49,297 nt of DNA, taken from the NCBI RefSeq assembly GCF_016463645.1, contig NZ_JAEMQX010000018.1:1-49297 (forward strand), written 5' to 3'. Source of the stretch: Sphingopyxis sp. Its GTDB lineage: Bacteria; Pseudomonadota; Alphaproteobacteria; Sphingomonadales; Sphingomonadaceae. Within the stretch, counting starts at the first letter, position 1, and each line of letters begins with the position of its first letter. The notes under the pieces are model-generated. The model saw nothing but the letters and a program-made list of their open reading frames with translations, had not been told where the DNA came from and did no database searches. Position numbers and translations under genes: made by a program. This document shows, piece after piece, positions 34,220 through 42,564 of the stretch.

Positions 34220-36490
34220 TTGAATAGCCATCGTTCGTCGTCGACCATCCGCCTCGCCGCAGGCAGCGCGCTGGGCCTCGCGCTCGCCGTGACTGTCGCG
34301 CCGGCCTTCGCGCAGGACAATGACGGTGAATATTGGGTCCAGCGCAAGAACCAGATTGTCGTCACCGCGACGCGAACTGCGGTGAAGGCCGAGGACGTTC
34401 CTGTCACCGTCACCGTCAAGACCGGCGAGCAGATCGCCGACGAACTCGTCACCGACATCCGCGACCTTGTCCGCTTCGAACCCGGCGTCAGCGTCCAGCG
34501 CCAGCCCGCGCGCTTCGGCGCCGCGCTCGGCGCGACCGGCCGCGCGGGCAACGACAGCTTCAATATCCGCGGCATCGGCGGCAACCGCGTGCTGATCCAG
34601 ATCGACGGCGTGCGCGTTCCCGATGGCTTCAGCTTCGGTGCGCAGGCATCGGGTCGCGGCGACTATGTCGACCTCGGCCTCGTCAAGTCGGTCGAGATCC
34701 TGCGCGGTCCTTCGTCGGCGCTTTATGGCAGCGACGGCCTCGCCGGCGCGGTCAGCTTCATCACCTCCGATCCTGTCGATTTCCTCGAATCCGGCAAGAA
34801 TCTCGGCGGTCTCCTCCGCGCCGGCTACAGCAGCGCGGACGAGGAATTCAGCGAAACCGCGATCCTTGCTGGCCGCAGCGGCGACTGGTCGGTGATGGCC
34901 GCCTATACGCGCCGCGATTACAAGGAACTCGAAAATCAGGGCAGCCTCGGCACCGCGAACGGCATCGGCCCATCGCGGACGCTTGCCAATCCACAGGACG
35001 GCCGCTCGGATGCCGCCCTTGCGCGCATCGTCTATGATCCTGCAAACGGCCACAAGCTCCGCCTGACCGGCGAATATCTCGACACCCGCCTCTACACCAA
35101 CGGCCTCAGCGGCCTCGGGCCGAACGGTCTTGGTGCGACCGTGGATCGCCTCGAAGGCTTCGACACCGGTGAACGCAAGCGCGTGTCGCTCGACTGGAGC
35201 TGGGAAGGCGAGGGGGCGATCGATTTCGCGCGCGTCGCGCTCTATTGGCAGGACGGCGAAGACCGGCAATATACCGAGGAAGACCGCTCGCCGTCGGTGG
35301 ATCGCACGCGTCTCAACACCTTCGAAAACCGAGTCTTCGGTGCCTCGGCCGATGCGCGCGCCGATTTTGCCACGGGCGCGATCACCCATCGCCTCGTCTT
35401 CGGCGGCGATATCAGCAAGACGCGTCAGCGCGGGTTGCGCGGCGGCACCATACCGCCCGCTGGCGAGACCTATCCGACGCGCGCCTTCCCGAGCACGGAC
35501 TTCACCCGCGCCGGCCTGTTCGTCGGCGACGAGATCGCGGTCGCCGACGGTCGCCTGCTGCTTTACCCGGCGCTGCGCTTCGACTGGTTCGACCTGTCGC
35601 CCGATAACGACCCGCTGCTGCCGAGCTTCCAGGGCGCGAAGCAGGACGGTTCGCGCGTGTCGCCCAAGTTCGGCGCGGTGTGGAAAGTGACCGACGAAGT
35701 GCGCCTGTTCGCCAACTATGCAACCGGCTTCAAGGCGCCCGAACCGGGGCAGGTGAACCAGTTCTTCGAGAATCTGACGTCGCCCTTCTTCTCGTATCGG
35801 ACGCTCCCCAATCCGGACCTCGGTCCCGAGCGCAGCGAGAGCTTCGAAGGCGGCGTGCGCTTCTCCAACGACGCGATCAGCCTGGACGTCACGGCCTTCT
35901 CGGCGCGCTACAAGGATTTCATCAGCCAGGAAGAGGTCGGCGGCAGCGGCTCGAGTGCCGACCCCATTCTCTATCAATTCGTGAATCTCGATCGCGTCCG
36001 GGTCAAAGGGGCCGAGGCGCGGTTCGAGGGGCGAGCGTCGTCCGGCCTGTATACGACGCTCGCCCTATCCTATGCGAAGGGCGACGTGATCGATCCCCAC
36101 GGCGTGCGCTCGCCGCTGGAATCGATCGATCCGCTCAAGGTGGTCGCTGGCATCGGTTATCGCGAGCGCGAAGGGCGCTTCGGCGGCCAGTTCGTCATGA
36201 CGCACGCCGGCCGCAAGGAAGCATCGCGCACGACGGGGCTCTGCACGCCCGAATGCTTCCGTCCCGACAGCTTCACCATTCTCGATGCGACCGCCTTCGT
36301 GCGCGTGCTGGACTCGCTGACGCTCCGCGCCGGCGTCTTCAATATCCTCGACAAGAAATACAGCTGGTGGAGCGACGTGCGTGGTCTCGCGATGGCGGGC
36401 ACGGCTGCAGCGCCCACGGTCCCGGCAAGCGTCGACGCATATACCCAGCCCGGCCGCAACGCGAGCGTGTCGCTGAGCTTCCGCTTCTGA
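34220..36490 (+). CDS. TonB-dependent haem/haemoglobin-type receptor
   Basis: 756 residues from a TTG at 34220 with AGGGGAAG 4-12 bp upstream; this gives a neat signal peptide (NSHRSSSTIRLAAGSALGLA...AFAQ), whereas an earlier TTG at 34184 lies inside the palindromic site. The TonB box region is NQIVVTATRT; the plug has FEPGVSVQRQPARFG, NIRGIGGNRVLIQIDGVRVP and EILRGPSSALYGSDGLAGAV; the barrel has FANYATGFKAPEPGQVNQFF, NPDLGPERSESFEGGVRF, FNILDKKYSWW and a terminal RF. These are features of the haemoglobin/transferrin/haem receptor family. Fur-like sites upstream support iron control. Confidence 0.9.
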   Translation: MNSHRSSSTIRLAAGSALGLALAVTVAPAFAQDNDGEYWVQRKNQIVVTATRTAVKAEDVPVTVTVKTGEQIADELVTDIRDLVRFEPGVSVQRQPARFGAALGATGRAGNDSFNIRGIGGNRVLIQIDGVRVPDGFSFGAQASGRGDYVDLGLVKSVEILRGPSSALYGSDGLAGAVSFITSDPVDFLESGKNLGGLLRAGYSSADEEFSETAILAGRSGDWSVMAAYTRRDYKELENQGSLGTANGIGPSRTLANPQDGRSDAALARIVYDPANGHKLRLTGEYLDTRLYTNGLSGLGPNGLGATVDRLEGFDTGERKRVSLDWSWEGEGAIDFARVALYWQDGEDRQYTEEDRSPSVDRTRLNTFENRVFGASADARADFATGAITHRLVFGGDISKTRQRGLRGGTIPPAGETYPTRAFPSTDFTRAGLFVGDEIAVADGRLLLYPALRFDWFDLSPDNDPLLPSFQGAKQDGSRVSPKFGAVWKVTDEVRLFANYATGFKAPEPGQVNQFFENLTSPFFSYRTLPNPDLGPERSESFEGGVRFSNDAISLDVTAFSARYKDFISQEEVGGSGSSADPILYQFVNLDRVRVKGAEARFEGRASSGLYTTLALSYAKGDVIDPHGVRSPLESIDPLKVVAGIGYREREGRFGGQFVMTHAGRKEASRTTGLCTPECFRPDSFTILDATAFVRVLDSLTLRAGVFNILDKKYSWWSDVRGLAMAGTAAAPTVPASVDAYTQPGRNASVSLSFRF

Positions 36491-36512
36491 TCAAAACCGA
36501 AGGACTGCATTG

Positions 36513-37490
36513 ATGAAACCCTACCGCAAGATCGCCGCCGCGCTGCTGTTGCTCACCGCCGCGCTGCCCGTCGTCGCCTCGGCCCACCCGCCGATCGCCG
36601 CCGAGGCCGCCGCAGCCAATTTCGAACGGGATCGCGCCGACATCCTCACTATGGCGGGCAATTACCGCGTCAGCTTCAACATGCAGGAATCGACGCGCTG
36701 GGACCCGACCTACGACGTGCTCGAGCCCAAGCGTTCGGGCGGCAACGAGGTCGTGCGCGTGATCGAGGATACCGGCCGCAAGATCAGCTTGCAGCACATG
36801 CTCGTGATCACTGGCGACGACGACAAGAGCATGATCATCAAGCATTGGCGGCAGGATTGGGAATATGAACCTGCCAAGGTTCTGGTCTATTCCGACCGCA
36901 ACGCCTGGACGTGGGAAGATGTGCCCGAGCGCATGCGCACCGGTCGCTGGTCACAGACGGTGTATCAGGTCGACGACAGCCCGCGCTACGGTGGCTGGGG
37001 CCAGTTCGAAACGCAGGGCGGCGTCCGCCGCTGGCGCTCGAACTGGACGTGGCGCCCCCTCGCGCGCCGCGATGCGGTCCGCAATCCGGTGTACGACCGT
37101 TACCTCTCGATCAACCGTCACCAGCCCTCGCCCGACGGCTGGGTCCACTGGCAGGACAACACGAAGATGGGGATGAAGGACCGCAAGCTGGTGCCGGTCG
37201 TCCAGGAATATGTCCTCAACACCTATATCAAATACGATCAGTATGACGTGAAGGCGGCCGACGATTATTGGGCCGCGACGAGGGACTATTGGGCCGCCGT
37301 GCGCGCCGAATGGGACCGCGTCGCGCAGGCCAAGGGCGGCATCGCGATCGACGAAAAGGCCGACACCGGCACCGTGATCAGCGGCCGCCTGCTCGAAATC
37401 GCCGACGAGGTTCAGGAAAAGAAGCTGACCACTGCGAAAGCCGTTACCGAGGCCAAGAAGCTGATCGAGATGAACACGCGGAAGCCGTGA
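36513..37490 (+). CDS. DUF6607-like secreted protein paired with the receptor
   Basis: 325 residues with signal peptide MKPYRKIAAALLLLTAALPVVASA. The mature part is rich in Trp, Arg and Asp: MAGNYRVSFNMQESTRWD, KHWRQDWEYEPAKVLVYSDR, NWTWRPLARRDAVRNP, YLSINRHQPSPDGWVHWQDN and NTYIKYDQYDVKAADDYW. I recall this pattern as DUF6607, often next to TonB receptors for haem or iron. It lies 22 bp after the receptor with GAAGGA before the ATG (36513; a TTG 3 bp earlier is less likely), so it is probably in the same Fur-controlled transcript. A periplasmic role in cargo handling is inference. Confidence 0.75.
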   Translation: MKPYRKIAAALLLLTAALPVVASAHPPIAAEAAAANFERDRADILTMAGNYRVSFNMQESTRWDPTYDVLEPKRSGGNEVVRVIEDTGRKISLQHMLVITGDDDKSMIIKHWRQDWEYEPAKVLVYSDRNAWTWEDVPERMRTGRWSQTVYQVDDSPRYGGWGQFETQGGVRRWRSNWTWRPLARRDAVRNPVYDRYLSINRHQPSPDGWVHWQDNTKMGMKDRKLVPVVQEYVLNTYIKYDQYDVKAADDYWAATRDYWAAVRAEWDRVAQAKGGIAIDEKADTGTVISGRLLEIADEVQEKKLTTAKAVTEAKKLIEMNTRKP

Positions 37491-37518
37491 AGACCTTCAC
37501 CGTGTGAAGCCCGCACCT

Positions 37519-37552
37519 GGGGACGGTCCGCAAGGGCCGCCGCCCGTTTTTT
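37519..37552 (+). terminator. Terminator of the receptor operon
   Basis: A GC-rich stem (CGGTCC with GGGCCG around GCAA, extended by outer GGG/CCC pairs) is followed by GTTTTTTG, 28 bp after the stop at 37490. Confidence 0.65.
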
Positions 37553-37594
37553 GCGCTGCGCTGCTTGGTGTCGCGAGCCGAACTGCTGAAGCAA

Positions 37595-38068
37595 TCAGCC
37601 GTCATCCTTCGTCGATCTGAAAATTGCATCCGGTTTGTGACCTCGGCACAATTCGTAATCGGATGCGTTGAAAGGCTGAAATCGTGATGGCCAGCCGGGC
37701 AGGCACTCGAAATTAGCCTCGTCCGGTCCAGCAGCGATTGCGAGAGAAAGCGCGTGAATACGTGCTTCCCCGATCAGGCAATTGATTTCGCCTTCAGACG
37801 TAGAATCTAAAGGGACTAGCGAAGAACCCGCATAGTCTGGCAGCGCGCTGATCGTCGTGAACTCATCGATCCCGCAATGCCGGATCAATTTGACACTCAC
37901 CGGTCCGTCTTCGGCCTTGTAATCCGGCCCGAGAATATGATCGAAATTATCGTCCGCAATTCGCAAATACAGGCGCTCAGGCTCCTTCCCGAACCACATA
38001 GTTGCGACGGCTACGCTTGAAAGAGCCATAACGACGCCAATGAGCGCGCCGAGAAGGGGCCGTCCCAC
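37595..38068 (-). CDS. Membrane-anchored protein of unknown function
   Basis: 157 residues from a GTG at 38068, two bases after the doxX-type stop (38071), so translation is probably coupled. One N-terminal membrane helix (LLGALIGVVMALSSVAVATMW) is followed by a soluble domain with four Cys (RHCGIDEF, INCLIGEA, FECLPGWP, ELCRGHKP), consistent with two disulfides in the periplasm. The longer frame upstream would overlap doxX by over 130 bp and has no hydrophobic start, so I reject it. I recognise no family. Confidence 0.65.
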   Translation of the reverse strand: MGRPLLGALIGVVMALSSVAVATMWFGKEPERLYLRIADDNFDHILGPDYKAEDGPVSVKLIRHCGIDEFTTISALPDYAGSSLVPLDSTSEGEINCLIGEARIHALSLAIAAGPDEANFECLPGWPSRFQPFNASDYELCRGHKPDAIFRSTKDDG

Positions 38069-38070
38069 CC

Positions 38071-38448
38071 CTATTTCTTTGCCCCATCGACGCTCCAAAT
38101 CCCCGCGCCGCGTGTCGCGATGAACAGGAAGATGAAGCAATAGAGCGCGATCGTCTCGCCGCCGTTGATGATCGGGTACAGCCCCTTGCTGCCGTGCATC
38201 ATCCAATAGCCTACCGCCGCCATGCCGCTGGCGACGAAGGCCGCGGGGCGCGTGAACAGGCCGAGGACGATCAGGGCGCCGGCAACGAGTTCGATGATCC
38301 CTGCGGCATGGAGCATCGGGTTCAGCGGCATCGGGAAGGCGACCGGGAAACTGAAGAATTTCTGCACGCCATGCGCGAGGAACAGCAGCCCCGCGACGAC
38401 GCGCAACAGCGCATAGGCCTGTTCGCCGAAACCACCCAGAAACTTCAT
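38071..38448 (-). CDS. DoxX-family membrane protein
   Basis: 125 residues with four membrane helices: YALLRVVAGLLFLAHGVQKF, AAGIIELVAGALIVLGLF, AFVASGMAAVGYWMMHG and ETIALYCFIFLFIATRG. The first helix with HGxQK and the GxxELxxGxLxxxGLFTRPAA loop are DoxX hallmarks. DoxX proteins are small inner-membrane proteins linked to redox and thiol stress; their exact role varies. The ATG at 38448 follows AGGGGAA; a longer start would add a non-conserved 43-residue leader. Divergent from the ECF41 operon. Confidence 0.9.
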   Translation of the reverse strand: MKFLGGFGEQAYALLRVVAGLLFLAHGVQKFFSFPVAFPMPLNPMLHAAGIIELVAGALIVLGLFTRPAAFVASGMAAVGYWMMHGSKGLYPIINGGETIALYCFIFLFIATRGAGIWSVDGAKK

Positions 38449-38518
38449 CGCCGTTCCCCTTCTGACCAAAGACGGCGGGATGCTAATGCAGCTTGGCGGG
38501 GCCGCAAAGCGCATTGTC

Positions 38519-38535
38519 GGAAACCATGCGTTTCC
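38519..38535. promoter_or_regulatory. Small palindrome in the doxX / ECF41 divergent region
   Basis: GGAAAC and GTTTCC form a perfect 6-bp dyad around CATGC, about 70 bp upstream of the doxX-type start. It may be an operator; no regulator is identified. Confidence 0.3.
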
Positions 38536-38596
38536 AAAGCTTTGGGTGTGGAGCCGCAAAATGAATGGCCGCCCCACGCAAATTTTTCGCGAACGA

Positions 38597-38623
38597 TGTC
38601 ACATCGGGCGCGCCTGTCTCGTC
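38597..38623 (+). promoter_or_regulatory. ECF41-type promoter
   Basis: TGTCACA (38597-38603), a 16-bp spacer, then CGTC (38620-38623), 32 bp before the ATG at 38656. This matches the published ECF41 promoter pattern (TGTCACA in the -35, CGTC in the -10) and precedes an operon that itself encodes an ECF41-type sigma factor, so autoregulation is likely. Confidence 0.85.
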
Positions 38624-38655
38624 ATGTCAGTACACCCCCGTGAAGGAGACACGAT

Positions 38656-39111
38656 ATGTCCAAGGTTACCGACCCCTATGCCGCCGCCCCGCAGGTGATG
38701 AAGCAGTGGATGGCGGCTTCGATCGCCGCGCAGAACAGCCTCGAGCCGAGCCTGATCGAACTGGTGAAGATCCGCTCGTCGATCCTCAACGGCTGCGCCA
38801 ACTGTATCAACATGCACACGGTCGAGGCCCGCGCGAAGGGCGAGAGCGAACAGCGCATCTACCTGCTCGCGGCGTGGCGTGAAGCTCCGGTCTTCACTGA
38901 TCGCGAACGCGCTGCGCTGGCGTGGACCGACGCCTTGACCACGCTGTCCGGAGGGCACACACAGAAGGATGCCAAAGACGCGCTCGAAGCGCATTTCACG
39001 CCGGAGGAACAGGTGAACCTGACCGTGATGATCAATGTGATCAATGGCTGGAACCGGATCGCGGTCGGCTTCGGCCTCTGGTACGAAAACGGCGTTCCCA
39101 AGGCAGCCTGA
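38656..39111 (+). CDS. Carboxymuconolactone-decarboxylase-family (AhpD-like) protein
   Basis: 151 residues. The family core is LIELVKIRSSILNGCANCINMHTVEARAKG, with the redox pair CANC followed five residues later by His (HTVEA). Such AhpD-like proteins act as small thiol-dependent peroxidase partners. The ATG follows GAAGGAG. It lies directly behind an ECF41-type promoter and its stop overlaps the sigma factor start (TGATG), the standard ECF41 pairing with a carboxymuconolactone decarboxylase, oxidoreductase or epimerase gene. Confidence 0.92.
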   Translation: MSKVTDPYAAAPQVMKQWMAASIAAQNSLEPSLIELVKIRSSILNGCANCINMHTVEARAKGESEQRIYLLAAWREAPVFTDRERAALAWTDALTTLSGGHTQKDAKDALEAHFTPEEQVNLTVMINVINGWNRIAVGFGLWYENGVPKAA

Positions 39112-39986
39112 TGACGCCCGAAAGCATCCGGAGCGCGGTCGATGCGGCGGAGGCCGCGGCGAGTTTCGACCCGCTGCGTCCGCTGCTCACCCGCGTCGCC
39201 TATCGCATGCTCGGCTCGGTCGCCGATGCCGAGGATGTGGTGCAGGATGCCTATATCCGCTGGCTCGGCACCGACCGCAGTGCGGTGCGCGAGCCCGCGG
39301 CCTTCCTTCGCCGCACCGTGACGCGGCTCTGCCTCGACCAGATCAAGTTGGCGCGCAACACGCGCGAGACCTATATCGGCCCCTGGCTGCCCGATCCGCT
39401 GGTCGAGGAAGAGGAAGACGACGACGTCACCCTGCCGCTGATGCTCGCACTCGAACGGCTGTCGCCCCTCGAACGCGCCGCGTTTCTGCTTCACGATGTC
39501 TTCGGCGTCGGGTTCGAGGAAGTCGCGAAGACGATCGATCGCGACCCTGCCGCGACGCGCCAGCTCGCGGCGCGCGCGCGTACCCATGTCCGCGACGCGC
39601 GGCCGCGCTACAAGCTCGAGAAGGAGCAGGGGCTGGAAATCGCCAATGCGTTTTTCGAGGCATCGCGGAGCGGCGACATGGGCGCACTCGGCGCGCTGCT
39701 CGCCGCCGATGTCGGCATGTGGGCCGACGGCGGCGGCAAGCGCCCCGCCGCGACGGGGCCGATTCTCGGCCACGACATCGTGCTGAAACTGCATCGCAGC
39801 CTTGCGGTGCTGTTCGGAAAATATGGCTCGACGCTTGTCCACACCGGCATGATCAACGGTTTGCCGGGCTTCGTCACGCGTGAGGCCGACGGCGAGCTGC
39901 AGACGACGGCGCTCGATATCGAGGACGGACGGATCACCGGAATCTATGTAATGCGCAATCCCGACAAGCTCAGGCATGTGCATTGA
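39111..39986 (+). CDS. ECF41-type RNA polymerase sigma factor (SigJ-like)
   Basis: 291 residues. Region sigma2 (FDPLRPLLTRVAYRMLGSVA, DAEDVVQDAYIRWL) and sigma4 (LSPLERAAFLLHDVFGVGFE, then EVAKTIDRDPAATRQLAARA) are followed by a ~100-residue SnoaL-like extension. The two ECF41 marks are present: DGGGK (ADGGGKRPAATG) and NPDKL (MRNPDKLRHV at the end). In ECF41 proteins this fused extension replaces a separate anti-sigma factor and both inhibits and contributes to activity. It likely reads the promoter at 38597. The inducing signal is unknown. Confidence 0.93.
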   Translation: MTPESIRSAVDAAEAAASFDPLRPLLTRVAYRMLGSVADAEDVVQDAYIRWLGTDRSAVREPAAFLRRTVTRLCLDQIKLARNTRETYIGPWLPDPLVEEEEDDDVTLPLMLALERLSPLERAAFLLHDVFGVGFEEVAKTIDRDPAATRQLAARARTHVRDARPRYKLEKEQGLEIANAFFEASRSGDMGALGALLAADVGMWADGGGKRPAATGPILGHDIVLKLHRSLAVLFGKYGSTLVHTGMINGLPGFVTREADGELQTTALDIEDGRITGIYVMRNPDKLRHVH

Positions 39987-40120
39987 TCGGAATTTCCTGG
40001 ATATATAGCTGAATTATCTTCTGAAATATTACCCGATATAATCAATTTTCTGCGCGAAGTTTTTCGTGATACGGTCGGCTGTTGTTTCGAGTTCACCTTC
40101 GGGGAAAAGGGGAATTTGTG

Positions 40121-41890
40121 ATGGACCAGCCGTTCAGACTCGCCGTGATCGTTGCTGCCGGTTTTTCGCTCACCAGCTTTACGCCGCTACCCGGCTTTTC
40201 CGTCGCCGCGCTCGACGCGCTCGACCCCAGCCGGCTGGCGGGCCTCGCCTGCGGCGTGCGCCGTGCCGGTTCGACCCTCGCCAACGACCTGTTCATCGCT
40301 TCGGCGATGGCCGCGCCGGCGAGCGAGGGGCGGTCGATTCCGCTTTTCCCGGACCTCGCATCGTCGCCCTTTCCGGTATCGGCACGCGATGTGCTGGCGA
40401 AACGCTATTTCAGCCAAGGCCTGCTGCTGACCTATGGCTTCAACCACGCCGGCGCGGTCCGCTCGTTTCGTGAGGCACAGCGCCGCGATCCGGACTGCGC
40501 GGCGTGCTGGTGGGGCGAGGCCGTGGCACTCGGGCCGAACATCAACGCCCCGATGGACGATCGCGACCATGCGGCGGCGCTCGACGCGATGGATCGCGCG
40601 ATGGCGCTGCGCGCCGGCGCGACGCCGATGGAGCGCGCGCTGATCGAGGCGGTCGCGCAGCGCTATTCGCGCGACCCGGCGGCGGATCGCGCTGCACTCG
40701 ACGCCGCCTATGCCGACGCGATGCTCGATGTCGCGCGCCGCTTTCCGGGCGACGACGATGTGGCGGTACTCGCGGCCGAAGCGGCGATGGACACGAGTCC
40801 GTGGAATTATTGGGAGACCGACAAGCGCACGCCGGTGGGGCGCAGCGGCGAGGCGGTTCGGCTCATCGAGGTCGTGCTCGGCCGCAACCCGGACCATGTC
40901 CAGGCGAACCATCTTTACATCCACCTCATGGAATCGGCCGATCCCGAGCGCGCCGAGGCCGCAGCGGACCGGCTCGCGAGTCCGCGCGCGCCGAGCGCGG
41001 CGCACCTCGTCCACATGCCTGGCCATATCTACCAACTGCGTGGACGCCACGCCGATTCTATCCGCGTGAACATTGCCGCGGCGCGTGCGGACGAGGTTTT
41101 CATTCGCGATGCGGGCGACAACAGCCTCGTGCGCTACGGCTATTATCCGCACAATATCCATTTCATCGTGACCTCGGCGCAGATGGCGGGCGACATGCCG
41201 ACCGCCGTCCGCGAAGCGCAGCGTCTCCGGACCGTGCTCGACCCGGCTACCTCGTCGCGGATCGCGTGGATACAGGCGATCGACGCCGCGCCCTTTCTCG
41301 CGATGGCGCAATTTGCCGAACCAAAGGCGATCCTCGCCATGCCCGCGCCCGACGCGCGGCTCGCCTATCCGACCGCGATGCGCCACTATGCCCGCGCCAT
41401 CGCCTATGCGCAGCAGCGCAACCGGGCGGGTTTCGACCGCGAAATGGCGGCAATGGAGACGATCCGCGGTTCCGACGCGATGAAGGCGATGATCGATCAG
41501 GGGGTTCCTGCGGCGGACCTCGTGCTGCTGGCCGAGCAGGTCGCGCGCGGCCGCCTTGCTTTTGCACGCGGCCGCCATGAGGAAGCGATCGGCTTCTATC
41601 GCAAGGCGATCGAGATCGAAGGGGGGCTTCCCTATCAGGAGCCGACCTATTGGTATTATCCGGTCAAGCAGTCGCTCGGCGCCGCGCTTTTTCAGGCAAA
41701 GCGTTACGGTGAGGCGAGCGAGGCCTTCCGCGGAGCTCTGGCGCAGGCGCCGAATAACGGCTGGGCGCTCTATGGGCTGAAGCGCAGCGAAGCCGCGCAG
41801 GGACACAAGCTCGAAGCCGCGGCGGCGGACCGGGCATTGGCGAAGGCGTGGCTCGGCGACCCACGCTGGCTGCGCATGGACCGACTATAG
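40121..41890 (+). CDS. Secreted TPR-repeat protein
   Basis: 589 residues with an N-terminal hydrophobic segment (FRLAVIVAAGFSLTSFTPLP) that can act as a signal. TPR-like helices follow: RYFSQGLLLTYGFNHAGAVR, SFREAQRRDPDCAACWWGEA, then ADSIRVNIAAARADEVF, and near the end GRHEEAIGFYRKAIEIEG and KRYGEASEAFRGALAQAPNN. The conserved block NHLYIHLMESADPERAEAAA with HMPGHIYQLRGRH contains several His that could bind metal. Function unknown. The ATG at 40121 follows GGGGAAAAGGGG; a TTG at 40082 is less likely. The 134-bp gap before it is notably AT-rich. Confidence 0.85.
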   Translation: MDQPFRLAVIVAAGFSLTSFTPLPGFSVAALDALDPSRLAGLACGVRRAGSTLANDLFIASAMAAPASEGRSIPLFPDLASSPFPVSARDVLAKRYFSQGLLLTYGFNHAGAVRSFREAQRRDPDCAACWWGEAVALGPNINAPMDDRDHAAALDAMDRAMALRAGATPMERALIEAVAQRYSRDPAADRAALDAAYADAMLDVARRFPGDDDVAVLAAEAAMDTSPWNYWETDKRTPVGRSGEAVRLIEVVLGRNPDHVQANHLYIHLMESADPERAEAAADRLASPRAPSAAHLVHMPGHIYQLRGRHADSIRVNIAAARADEVFIRDAGDNSLVRYGYYPHNIHFIVTSAQMAGDMPTAVREAQRLRTVLDPATSSRIAWIQAIDAAPFLAMAQFAEPKAILAMPAPDARLAYPTAMRHYARAIAYAQQRNRAGFDREMAAMETIRGSDAMKAMIDQGVPAADLVLLAEQVARGRLAFARGRHEEAIGFYRKAIEIEGGLPYQEPTYWYYPVKQSLGAALFQAKRYGEASEAFRGALAQAPNNGWALYGLKRSEAAQGHKLEAAAADRALAKAWLGDPRWLRMDRL

Positions 41891-42039
41891 CCGGCCGATC
41901 CGAAATTTTCGCTGTCCTACGATGCTGCGCCGCGATAGCGTTGTGGCATGTGCATTTCGATGACCGTACCAGTCGCTTTAGTGCGATTTCAGAATGAAGT
42001 TTCCTGGTTTTTCGCCATTTCTTGTGGGCGCGATTTTTC

Positions 42040-42546
42040 GTGCTGAGCGTCGAGACCCATGAGGCCCATCCTTGGCCCGATGCGCTGGACTGGGAGATGC
42101 GCGCCGGAGAGGCCGCCGCCGCCGCGCTTGCGCTCACGCCCTTCGCGTCGCTCGCCGATGCTGCACCACTCGTCGAAATATCGGTGCGTCTGACCGACGA
42201 TGCCGAGGTTCATGCACTCAACCGCGATTTTCGCGGCAAGGACAAGCCGACCAACGTCCTGTCGTTCCCGCAGGTCCAGGCCGATCTGCTCGAAAGCCTG
42301 GCAAACAGCGACGACGGCGAAATCCTGCTTGGCGACATCGTGCTCGCGCGGGAAACCTGCGCGCGCGAGGCGGAAGAGAAGGGGATTTCGGTCGTCGATC
42401 ATGCGACGCACCTGATCGTCCACGGAACGCTGCATCTGGTCGGATACGACCATATGGACGATGTGTCGGCCGCCGCAATGGAGGCGATCGAGGTGAAAGC
42501 GCTTGCATCGCTGGGCATCGCCAATCCATATGCGGATCAGGATTAA
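42040..42546 (+). CDS. ybeY: Endoribonuclease YbeY
   Basis: 168 residues if started at GTG 42040 (LSVETHEAHPWP); a TTG at 42022 would add six. No strong Shine-Dalgarno is visible. Family blocks: EISVRLTDDAEVHALNRDFR, GKDKPTNVLSFPQ, LLGDIVLARETC and the zinc site HGTLHLVGYDH (His128, His132, His138). YbeY is needed for 16S rRNA 3'-end maturation and ribosome quality control. It precedes corC by 18 bp; its usual upstream partner phoH is 8 kb away. Confidence 0.93.
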   Translation: MLSVETHEAHPWPDALDWEMRAGEAAAAALALTPFASLADAAPLVEISVRLTDDAEVHALNRDFRGKDKPTNVLSFPQVQADLLESLANSDDGEILLGDIVLARETCAREAEEKGISVVDHATHLIVHGTLHLVGYDHMDDVSAAAMEAIEVKALASLGIANPYADQD

Positions 42547-42564
42547 CAGGGAAAAGCCGACCAT

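Noticed and set aside
41891-42039. Gap before ybeY searched for a second palindrome, attachment site or small gene
   Set aside because: No repeat of the 34031 arm and no supported frame seen; only a weak promoter-like AT content.
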